A DNA stretch of 51,674 bases from Gammaproteobacteria bacterium (GTDB lineage Bacteria > Pseudomonadota > Gammaproteobacteria > JAABTG01). The stretch lies in NCBI GenBank assembly GCA_017999615.1, contig JAGNLM010000014.1, forward strand, positions 1-51,674, read 5' to 3'. The notes below the pieces were generated by a model. The model saw nothing but the letters and a program-made list of their open reading frames with translations, was not told the DNA's origin and did no database searches. Both the position numbers and the translations under genes were made by a program. Each line of letters opens with the position of its first letter. Positions within the stretch are counted from its first letter, which is position 1. Below are positions 44,987 to 51,674 of this stretch, piece after piece.

Positions 44987-46108
44987 TCAGGTCATCGTTG
45001 CGAGGGTCTTGCGGAAGCGCGCGAGCGACAGGCTGAAGAGCGTGGCCCCGATCCCCACGAGCGCCAGGAACTGGGGCCAGACCACGGCGAGGCCGGCGCC
45101 GCGGAAGAGGATCGCCTGGGCGATCATCACGAAATGGGTGTTCGGCGCCGCCAGCATGAGGAGCTGCACGGCGTAGGGCATGCTCTCGCGGGGCGTGGTG
45201 CTGCCCGAGAGCGTCTGCAGAGGCAGCAGCACCAGCATCAGCAGGAGACCGAATTGCGGCATCGACCGCGCGACGGTGCCGAGGAAGATCCCCATCGAGG
45301 TCGTGGCGAAGAGCTGCAGCGCCGTGCCGAGGAGGAACAGGGGCACCGAGCCTTCGATGGGCACGCCGAGCAGGCCCTGCACGACGAAGAGGAGGGAGAG
45401 CGCCGAGACCACGAGCACGACCATCCCCATCGCCCAGACCTTGCTGGTCATGATCTCGAACGGGGTCACCGGCATGGCGAGCAGGTGCTCCACCGTGCCG
45501 TGCTCGCGCTCGCGGATGAGCGCGGCCCCGGTGAGGATGATCGACAGCATGGTGATGTTGTTGATCACCTCCATCACGCCCCCGAACCACGACTTGTCGA
45601 GCTCGGGGTTGAAACGCGCGCGCAGGGCGAGGCCCACCGCCGCCGGGGACTCCGCGCGGTTGCCCTGGACGAAGGCGCTCACCTCGCCCGTGACGATCGA
45701 CTGCACGTAGCCGCTCCCGGTGAAGGCCTGGCTCATGCGCGTGGCGTCCACGTTGAGCTGTACGGTGGGGCCCCGGCCCGCGAGCACGTCCTGCTGGAAG
45801 CCCGGGGGGATGTTGAGGGCGAAGGTGTCGAGGCCCGCGTCCATGCGGGCGTCCATCTCGCGCTGCGTGATCAGTTGGGGCGGCAGGAAGTACGGGGGGT
45901 AGAAGGCGTCCACGATGCGGCGGGAGAGGGGCGAGCGGTCCTCGTCCACCACGGCGATGGGTGCCTTGCTCAGGGTCTCCGGCATCGCCGTGGCCGCCGT
46001 GTAGATGGCGAACGTGAACGCCTGCACGATCAGCACCAGCATCACGGGGTCGCGCCACAGGCTGCGCAGTTCCTTCGTTCCCAGGTAGAAGAGGTTGGCC
46101 ACGGGCAC
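44987..46108 (-). CDS. yhhJ: ABC-2 type permease (YhhJ-like)
   Basis: A 373-residue ABC-2 membrane protein. One N-terminal helix (about residues 21-40) is followed by a large periplasmic domain (about 45-170, with AIVVDEDRSPLSRRIV-like VVDEDRSPLSRR) and five C-terminal helices, with the family motif REREHGTVEHLLAMPVTP. GTG 46108 starts three bases after the rbbA-like stop. As in E. coli yhiI-rbbA-yhhJ, it is the third gene of an HlyD/ABC/permease export operon. The substrate is unknown. Confidence 0.88.
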   Translation of the reverse strand: MPVANLFYLGTKELRSLWRDPVMLVLIVQAFTFAIYTAATAMPETLSKAPIAVVDEDRSPLSRRIVDAFYPPYFLPPQLITQREMDARMDAGLDTFALNIPPGFQQDVLAGRGPTVQLNVDATRMSQAFTGSGYVQSIVTGEVSAFVQGNRAESPAAVGLALRARFNPELDKSWFGGVMEVINNITMLSIILTGAALIREREHGTVEHLLAMPVTPFEIMTSKVWAMGMVVLVVSALSLLFVVQGLLGVPIEGSVPLFLLGTALQLFATTSMGIFLGTVARSMPQFGLLLMLVLLPLQTLSGSTTPRESMPYAVQLLMLAAPNTHFVMIAQAILFRGAGLAVVWPQFLALVGIGATLFSLSLARFRKTLATMT

Positions 46109-46110
46109 CG

Positions 46111-48984
46111 TCAGCGCTCCTGTTTGCGCACCAGCGCGGTCGCCAGGGCGAGGAGCACGGGAATGGCGACGAGGAGGGGGACGAACGACGCACGCAGGTC
46201 CACGAAGCCGAGCCCCTTCGAAAAGGTGCCCCGCGCGATGGTCAGGAAGTGGGTGGTCGGGTAGAGCTCGCCGATCACCCGGCCGGCGCCCTCGAGGGCG
46301 GAGACGGGGTCGATCATCCCGGAGAACTGCACCGCCGGGAGGATGGTCAGCACCGCGGTCCCGAACAGGGCGGCGATCTGGCTGCGCACGAAGGACGAGA
46401 CGACCAGGCCGAGCGTCGTGGCGGCGATGACGTAGAGGAACGCTGCGGCGCAGAGGGTGAGGAAGCTGCCCTTGATGGGCACGCCGAAGAGGAAGACCGC
46501 GAGCGCGGTGAGCAGCAGGAAGTTGAGGAGCGCGAGCAGCACGTAGGGGAGCTGCTTGCCCAGCAGGAACTCCAGGCGCGTGACCGGAGTGACGTAGAGA
46601 TTGACGATGGACCCGAGCTCCTTCTCGCGCACCACCGAGAGGGCGGTGAGCATGGAGGGGATCAGCATGAGCAGCAGCGGAATCACCGCCGGCACCATCG
46701 CCGGCAGGCTCTTCACGTCCGGGTTGTAGCGAAAACGGGTCTCGACGTTCACGAGCGCCAACCCGGCGGAGCCGTCGGAGGACTCCCGGGCCTTCGCCGC
46801 GAGCCAGTGCATGTGCATGCCCTGCACGTAGCCCTGCACCGTCTCGCCCCGGGTCGGCATGGCCCCGTCGATCCAGGCGCCGATCTCCACCGGGCTCCCC
46901 CGGGCGAGGTCGCGGGCGAAGCCGGAGGGGATCTCGATGGCGAGGCTCAGTTCTCCGGTGCGCATGCGGTGGTCGAGCTCCGCGTGGTCGGAGAGGGGCG
47001 GGCGCTCCAGGAAGTAGCGCGAGCCCGAGAGGTTCAGGATGTAGTCCCGGCTGAGGGTCGTCTGGTCGCGGTCGAGGGCCGCGAAGTTGAGGTCCTCCAC
47101 GTCCATGTTGATCCCGTAGCCCATCACCAGCATCAGGATGACGCTGCCGAGGCCGGCGAGCGTGAGGCGGACCGGGTCGCGGCGCAGTTCCAGGGCCTCG
47201 CGGCGGGAGTAGCTGAGGAGGCGCCGCAGCCCGAGCGCAGCGCGGGCGACGGGCCCCGGCAGCGCAGGGCCGCTCCCGGCCGGCAGGGCCCCAGGGACGG
47301 GTGGCAGGCTCCCCGGCTGCAGCGCCCCCTGGTCGGGGGACGCATCCGCGCTTGGCCGTGCCCCCGGGACGGGCCCGGTCGCGGGCGCCGGCGCCGGTGA
47401 CTCGGGACCCTCTTCGGCCACCACGTCCTCGAGGTACCGGATGAAGGCCTCTTCGAGGGTGTCCACGCCGCGTCTCGCGAGGAGGGCGGCCGGCGTGTCG
47501 CTCACCAGCACGCGGCCGGCGTGCATGAGGGAGATCCGGTCGCAGCGCTCCGCCTCGTTCATGAAGTGGGTGGAGACGAAGATGGTGACGTCGTCCTGGC
47601 GCGCCAGGTCCAGCATGATCTGCCAGAAGGCGTCCCGGGCGACGGGGTCCACGCCGGAGGTGGGCTCGTCCAGGATGAGCATCTCGGGCCCGTGGATCAT
47701 CGCGACGGCGAGCGAGAGGCGCTGGCGTTGGCCGAGGGGCAGCGCGCCCGGCAGGCTGTCGAGGATCTCCGACAGCCCGAAGCGCCGGGCCATCTCGTCG
47801 AGCCGCGCGCCGATGAGCCCCTCGGCCATTCCGAACAGGCGCGCGTGCAGCTGCAGGTTCTGGCGCACGGTCAGCTCCCCGTACAGGGAGAAGGCCTGGG
47901 TCATGTAGCCGACGCGCCGGCGGGTGTTGATGTCGCGGGGGTCCACGGGGTGGCCGAAGAGGCGGGCCTCGCCCTCGCTCGGAGGGAGGAGGCCCGTCAG
48001 CATCTTCATGGTGGTGGTCTTGCCGCAGCCGTTGGACCCGAGGAAGCCGAAGATCTCGCCGCGCCGGATGCGGAAGCTCACGTGGTCGACGGCGACAAAG
48101 TCCCCGAAGCGCATGGTCAGGTCGCGGGCCTCGATCGCCGCCTCGCCGTCGGTCGGCTGGGCGTGGGGCGTGATCACCACGGGGCGGTGGCCCTCCCGCT
48201 GCTCGGGCGGCAGCAGGGCGATGAAGGCCTCCTCCAGAGTCGGTGCCCCGGTGCCCGACAGCAGTTCGGCGGGGGTGCCGGCGGCGAGCACCTGGCCCGC
48301 GCTCATGGCCGCCAGCCAGTCGAAGCGCGCGGCCTCTTCCATGTAGGCGGTGGCGACGAGCACGCTCATGCCCGGGCGGTGCGCGCGGATGCGCCCGATG
48401 AGCTCCCAGAACTGGCGCCGGGACAGGGGGTCCACGCCGGTGGTGGGCTCGTCCAGGATGAGCAAGTCGGGGTCGTGGATGAGCGCGCAACACAGCCCGA
48501 GCTTCTGCTTCATGCCGCCCGAGAGCTTGCCTGCGGGGCGGTCCGCGAACGGAGCGAGGGCGGTGGCCTCGAGGAGCTCGGCGATGCGCCGCTCGCGCTC
48601 CTCGCGCCCGTGCCCGAAGAGGCGTGCAAAGAACTCGACGTTCTCGAACACCGAGAGCGTGGGGTAGAGGTTCTTGCCGAGCCCCTGGGGCATGTAGGCG
48701 ATGCGGGGCAGGAGTGCGGTGCGGTACTCCTCCTCGGCGATGTCGCCCCCGAGCACCTCGATGCGCCCCGCCTGGAGCGCGCGGGCCCCCGCCACCAGCG
48801 ACAGGAGGCTGGATTTGCCCACGCCGTCCGGGCCGATCAGACCGGCCATGCACCCGGCGGGGATGGCGAGGCTCACGCCCCCGAGCGCGACACGCTTTCC
48901 GTAGCGCAGGCCGACGCCGCTCAGCCGGACCGCAGGCGCCGGGCCCGGGGGCTTCGCGCCCCGCGTGGCGCCGGGGCCGCTCAT
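46111..48984 (-). CDS. rbbA: RbbA-like protein: two ABC ATPase domains fused to an ABC-2 permease
   Basis: A 957-residue fusion. ATPase 1 has Walker [10 protein letters not shown] (residues 51-59), signature LSGGMKQKL and [13 protein letters not shown]. ATPase 2 has Walker [10 protein letters not shown] (about 320), a degenerate signature [15 protein letters not shown], and [12 protein letters not shown]. After a Pro/Ala-rich linker (about 530-590) comes an ABC-2 permease with [17 protein letters not shown]. The LPLGQ substitution is typical of RbbA proteins, from memory. E. coli RbbA was described as ribosome-associated; with HlyD and a permease neighbour, an exporter role is more natural. 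ATG 48984 overlaps hlyD (ATGA). Confidence 0.92.
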   Translation of the reverse strand: MSGPGATRGAKPPGPAPAVRLSGVGLRYGKRVALGGVSLAIPAGCMAGLIGPDGVGKSSLLSLVAGARALQAGRIEVLGGDIAEEEYRTALLPRIAYMPQGLGKNLYPTLSVFENVEFFARLFGHGREERERRIAELLEATALAPFADRPAGKLSGGMKQKLGLCCALIHDPDLLILDEPTTGVDPLSRRQFWELIGRIRAHRPGMSVLVATAYMEEAARFDWLAAMSAGQVLAAGTPAELLSGTGAPTLEEAFIALLPPEQREGHRPVVITPHAQPTDGEAAIEARDLTMRFGDFVAVDHVSFRIRRGEIFGFLGSNGCGKTTTMKMLTGLLPPSEGEARLFGHPVDPRDINTRRRVGYMTQAFSLYGELTVRQNLQLHARLFGMAEGLIGARLDEMARRFGLSEILDSLPGALPLGQRQRLSLAVAMIHGPEMLILDEPTSGVDPVARDAFWQIMLDLARQDDVTIFVSTHFMNEAERCDRISLMHAGRVLVSDTPAALLARRGVDTLEEAFIRYLEDVVAEEGPESPAPAPATGPVPGARPSADASPDQGALQPGSLPPVPGALPAGSGPALPGPVARAALGLRRLLSYSRREALELRRDPVRLTLAGLGSVILMLVMGYGINMDVEDLNFAALDRDQTTLSRDYILNLSGSRYFLERPPLSDHAELDHRMRTGELSLAIEIPSGFARDLARGSPVEIGAWIDGAMPTRGETVQGYVQGMHMHWLAAKARESSDGSAGLALVNVETRFRYNPDVKSLPAMVPAVIPLLLMLIPSMLTALSVVREKELGSIVNLYVTPVTRLEFLLGKQLPYVLLALLNFLLLTALAVFLFGVPIKGSFLTLCAAAFLYVIAATTLGLVVSSFVRSQIAALFGTAVLTILPAVQFSGMIDPVSALEGAGRVIGELYPTTHFLTIARGTFSKGLGFVDLRASFVPLLVAIPVLLALATALVRKQER

Positions 48985-50054
48985 CGCACCAGGTTGCGCT
49001 CCAGATGCTCGGGCCACGGCACGCCCGGGTCCAGCTTCACGTGGGCCATGCCGGGGAGCCCGGTCTTCACCTGGGTGATGCGGCGCTGCAGGAGCTCGAT
49101 GGGGATCCGCGCCCGGACCCGGAACATGAGCTTCTCCCGCTCGCTCGCAGTCTCCACGGTCTTCGGCGTGAACTGGGCCTCGGAGGCGACGAAGGAGACC
49201 TCCGCGGGCACCACGTAGTCCGGGGCGGCGTCGAGGACGAGGCGTGCCTCCGCGCCGAGGGCCACGCGCCCCGCGGCCGCCGTCGGCAGGAAGAACGTCA
49301 TGTACACGTCGCTCAGGTCGATGAGATTCAGCACCCGGCCCCCGGCGCCCAGCACCTCGCCCACCTCGGCCACCCGGTACTGGACGCGCCCGGCGCGCGG
49401 CGCCTTGAGCGCGCTGTCCGCGATGTCCGCCTGGATGCGCTCGACGCTGGATTGCGCGGCCGTGATGCTGGACTCCGCGCCGCTCACCTGGGACTGGGCG
49501 GTGGCGATGGCGGCGTCCGCAGCGGCCACCTGGGCCCGCGCCGCGCTGACGCCCGCCGACGCGCTCAGCACGAGGCCCCGGTGCTCGTCGGCGTCCTGCT
49601 GCGACCCGGCGCCCCGGGTGGCCAGGGCCGCGGACCTGCGCGAGCGCTTCTCCGCCACGTCGAGCTCCGCTTCCCGCTGGTGCACGGTCGCGATGGCCGC
49701 AGCCTTCTCCGCCTCACGCTGCGCGAGCTGGCTGCGCGCCGTGGCGGCGGCGCTGCGCGCCTGCTGCAGCTGGGCCTCGGCCTGCCGGCGCTGCGCCTCG
49801 AGCACCTCGGTGTCCATCCGCGCGACCACCTGGCCGGCGGTCACGAAGTCGCCCTCACGCACCGAGACCTCCACGATGCGCCCGGCAACCTTGGTGGCCA
49901 CGTCGATCTCGACGGCCTCGATCCGGCCATTGCCGCTGGCGATGCCCTCGTTACCGTGGTTGGCGCCGTAGCGCTCCCAGGCGCTGAGCGCCGCGAGCCC
50001 CGCGACGGCCAGGACTGCCAGGCGAACCCACCATTTCCGGCCCTGCGCGGTCAT
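48981..50054 (-). CDS. HlyD-family periplasmic adaptor (YhiI-like)
   Basis: A 357-residue membrane fusion protein. The N-terminal membrane anchor (about residues 10-26) is followed by a lipoyl half-motif ([20 protein letters not shown]), a long Ala/Gln-rich coiled-coil hairpin (about 85-205), the second lipoyl half ([15 protein letters not shown]) and a beta-barrel. It is the first gene of the hlyD-rbbA-yhhJ operon and should couple the ABC permeases to the outer membrane. No TolC gene is in the window. Confidence 0.92.
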   Translation of the reverse strand: MTAQGRKWWVRLAVLAVAGLAALSAWERYGANHGNEGIASGNGRIEAVEIDVATKVAGRIVEVSVREGDFVTAGQVVARMDTEVLEAQRRQAEAQLQQARSAAATARSQLAQREAEKAAAIATVHQREAELDVAEKRSRRSAALATRGAGSQQDADEHRGLVLSASAGVSAARAQVAAADAAIATAQSQVSGAESSITAAQSSVERIQADIADSALKAPRAGRVQYRVAEVGEVLGAGGRVLNLIDLSDVYMTFFLPTAAAGRVALGAEARLVLDAAPDYVVPAEVSFVASEAQFTPKTVETASEREKLMFRVRARIPIELLQRRITQVKTGLPGMAHVKLDPGVPWPEHLERNLVR

Positions 50055-50138
50055 CGCCCCCTGTCCTGTCGCGTTGCAGCTGCCCTGGCGAAGCCCCGCC
50101 CCGTGGCGCGGGGAGCCTTGGACGCCAAGTTCGTTTCC

Positions 50139-50148
50139 ATGCTAGCAT
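50139..50148. promoter_or_regulatory. palindrome in the hlyD/acrA divergent promoter region
   Basis: ATGCTAGCAT is a perfect 10-base palindrome in the only AT-rich patch of the 194-base gap. On the plus strand TTGGAC (50118-50123) and TAGCAT (50143-50148) are spaced 19 bases, longer than usual, with the palindrome covering the -10. It may be an operator for one or both efflux operons. No regulator gene is adjacent in the window. Confidence 0.35.
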
Positions 50149-50248
50149 AAAAAGAGCACTCAATCCACATTCCCGGCCCCCCGCTCGCGGCATCGTGCCC
50201 GTGAAGGCGGGCGGGCCGCTTGCTCGTTTCCGCGGAGAAGCCAACCCA

Positions 50249-51448
50249 ATGCAAGCCGGTCGCCGAATGCCCTCGACCCTGCTGTTTGCCGCCGGATTGG
50301 GCACCTTGCTCCTGGCGGCCTGCGACCGCCCGCCCCGGCAGGCCGCCAGCCCCGCCGGCGCGGCGCCGCCGCCCGCCGTCACCGTGCTGAAGGCGCAGCT
50401 TGAGTCCGTGCCGCTGGTGACGGAGCTGCCCGGGCGGACGGCGGCGCGGCTCATCGCCGAGATCCGGCCCCAGGTGACCGGCATCATCAAGGAGCGCCCC
50501 TTCGAGGAGGGCAGCGAGGTCAAGGCCGGCCAGCTCCTCTACCAGATCGAGCCCGCACCCTACCAGGCGGCCTTCGACAGCGCGAAGGCCAACGTGGAGC
50601 GTGCCGAGGCGAACCTCGTCGTCGCCCGCCTCAAGGCCAAGCGCTACGCGGGGCTGGAGAAGAACGACGCGGTCAGCAAGCAGGCCAACGACGAGGCCGT
50701 GGCCGAGGCGCAGAAGGCCGAGGCCGAGCTCGCGGCGGCCCGGGCGGCCCTGGACAAGGCGGGCATCGACCTGAACTTCACCCGGGTGCGCTCTCCGATC
50801 GCCGGGCGCATCGGGCGCTCGGCAGTCACCCCCGGGGCGCTGGTCACGGCGAACCAGGCGATGGCCCTCGCCACGGTGCAGCAGCTCGACCCGATCAACG
50901 TGGACCTGACGGAGTCGAGCGCGGAGCGCCTGCGCATCGAGCGCCAGCTGGAGTCCGCGAAGCTGCAGCGCGCGGAGGGCTCGACCGTTCCAGTGCAACT
51001 CGTGCTGGAGGACGGCTCGCTCTACGGGGTGGAGGGAAAGCTCGCGTTCTCCGAGGTCTCGGTCCACGAGGCGACGGGCACGGTGACGCTGCGCGCCGTC
51101 TTCCCGAACCCCGAGCGGCGGCTGCTCCCCGGGATGTACGTGCGGGCGCGGCTCTCCCACGGGTTGAACCGGCAGGCAGTCCTCCTGCCCCACGCGGCGC
51201 TGACCCGCAATCCCCGCGGCCAGGCCCAGGTCATGGTCGTCGGCGCCGAGGAGAAGGTCGAGGCGCGTAACGTGGACGCGGAGCGCTCCCACGGCGAGAA
51301 GTGGGTGGTGACGGCCGGGTTGCAGGCCGGGGACCGTGTCATCGTGGAGGGTCTGCAGAAGGTGAGGCCGGGCGCCGTGGTCAAGGCCGAGGAGGCTGGT
51401 GCGCCCAAGCAGGCGGAGCCAGCGCCTCCCGGCGCGGCGGCGCGCTGA
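50249..51448 (+). CDS. acrA: RND efflux periplasmic adaptor lipoprotein (AcrA/MexA type)
   Basis: A 399-residue membrane fusion protein. The signal sequence ends in the lipobox LLLAAC (Cys about residue 25). A lipoyl domain (EIRPQVTGIIKERPFEEGSE), coiled-coil hairpin (about 105-170), second lipoyl half (TRVRSPIAGRIGRSAVTPG), beta-barrel and membrane-proximal domains follow. ATG 50249 follows GGAGAAG; the open frame upstream to 50195 lacks a signal peptide at its start. It precedes acrB by 11 bases. Confidence 0.93.
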   Translation: MQAGRRMPSTLLFAAGLGTLLLAACDRPPRQAASPAGAAPPPAVTVLKAQLESVPLVTELPGRTAARLIAEIRPQVTGIIKERPFEEGSEVKAGQLLYQIEPAPYQAAFDSAKANVERAEANLVVARLKAKRYAGLEKNDAVSKQANDEAVAEAQKAEAELAAARAALDKAGIDLNFTRVRSPIAGRIGRSAVTPGALVTANQAMALATVQQLDPINVDLTESSAERLRIERQLESAKLQRAEGSTVPVQLVLEDGSLYGVEGKLAFSEVSVHEATGTVTLRAVFPNPERRLLPGMYVRARLSHGLNRQAVLLPHAALTRNPRGQAQVMVVGAEEKVEARNVDAERSHGEKWVVTAGLQAGDRVIVEGLQKVRPGAVVKAEEAGAPKQAEPAPPGAAAR

Positions 51449-51459
51449 GGTAGGACGAA

Positions 51460-51674
51460 ATGGCACGCTTCTTCATCGACCGCCCGATCTTCGCCTGGGT
51501 CCTGGCCATCGTCGTGATGCTCGCGGGGGCGCTGTCGATCCTGACCCTCCCGGTCGCCCAGTACCCCGCCATCGCCCCGCCCACCATCGCCATCAACGCC
51601 AGCTACCCGGGGGCGTCGGCGAAGACGGTCGAAGACTCCGTGACCCAGGTCATCGAGCAGAAGATGACCGGCCT
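51460..51674 (+). CDS. acrB: RND efflux pump inner-membrane transporter, N-terminal part (cut by window edge)
   Basis: The first 71 residues read [20 protein letters not shown] at the first transmembrane helix, then [21 protein letters not shown] and [19 protein letters not shown], the canonical HAE1-type AcrB/MexB N-terminus. The rest lies beyond the window. It is a proton-driven multidrug exporter forming a tripartite pump with the AcrA-like protein. No outer-membrane factor is visible yet. Confidence 0.95.
   Translation, partial: MARFFIDRPIFAWVLAIVVMLAGALSILTLPVAQYPAIAPPTIAINASYPGASAKTVEDSVTQVIEQKMTG

Overview
The window is very GC-rich chromosomal DNA with tightly packed, often overlapping genes. 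By eye the GC content is near 70%; I did not compute it. The gene set points to a Gram-negative proteobacterium, most likely a gammaproteobacterium with chemolithotrophic sulfur metabolism. Outer-membrane functions are well represented: Lpt export, KDO synthesis, Tol-Pal, porin, RND efflux. The order rpoN-hpf-ptsN-(hprK)-rapZ and the order yebC-ruvCAB-ybgC-tolQRAB-pal-cpoB are typical of beta/gammaproteobacteria. The qmoAB-hdrCB block is the kind of electron-transfer module that serves APS reductase in sulfur oxidisers and sulfate reducers. Assignment to a genus is not possible from the sequence alone.

Layout. (1) 1-6.0 kb: the 3' part of an Fnr-type regulator, an Fnr box, and the cbb3 oxidase operon ccoNOQP-DUF3149-ccoG-ccoH, for high-affinity respiration under low oxygen. 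(2) 6.1-10.4 kb, minus strand: qmcA-nfeD-typA-dtd-hypothetical, an overlapping housekeeping operon. (3) 10.5-11.6 kb: a short TtcA-family tRNA thiolase convergent with a DUF4282 membrane protein. (4) 11.9-17.0 kb: qmoA-qmoB-hdrC-hdrB, a soluble heterodisulfide-reductase-like electron-transfer complex without the membrane subunit of classical QmoC. (5) 17.1-20.0 kb: a porin with a strong terminator, a secreted ComEA-like helix-hairpin-helix protein, and a toxin-antitoxin pair (ribbon-helix-helix type and PIN). (6) 20.0-21.7 kb, minus: murU and amgK (MurNAc recycling), separated by a 70-nt imperfect palindromic element.

(7) 21.9-28.8 kb, plus: kdsD-kdsC-(lptC remnant)-lptA-lptB-rpoN-hpf-ptsN-hprK-rapZ. 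This links KDO/LPS supply and LPS export with the nitrogen-PTS and envelope control genes. lptC is broken here: only its N-terminal membrane helix and C-terminal strands remain, separated by an in-frame TAG. HprK is reduced to its kinase domain. (8) 28.9-37.6 kb, minus: yebC-ruvC-ruvA-ruvB-ybgC-tolQ-tolR-tolA-tolB-pal-cpoB, most junctions overlapping by a few bases. (9) 37.7-41.1 kb: hslO, aspS, a FmdB zinc-ribbon gene and tRNA-Lys(UUU), with recognisable sigma70-type promoters. (10) 41.2-44.9 kb: a GNAT/DUF1778 (TacT/TacA-like) toxin-antitoxin pair, its palindromic operator shared with a divergent glsB-type gene, then a phosphoketolase with a hexanucleotide-repeat N-terminus. (11) 45.0-51.7 kb: hlyD-rbbA-yhhJ (minus), divergent from an acrA-acrB RND pump that runs off the right edge.

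The points most worth a second look are the degenerate lptC in an otherwise intact LPS-export cluster, the membrane-subunit-free qmoAB-hdrCB module, the truncated HprK next to ptsN, and the divergent promoter/operator shared by the TacA-like antitoxin and glsB.
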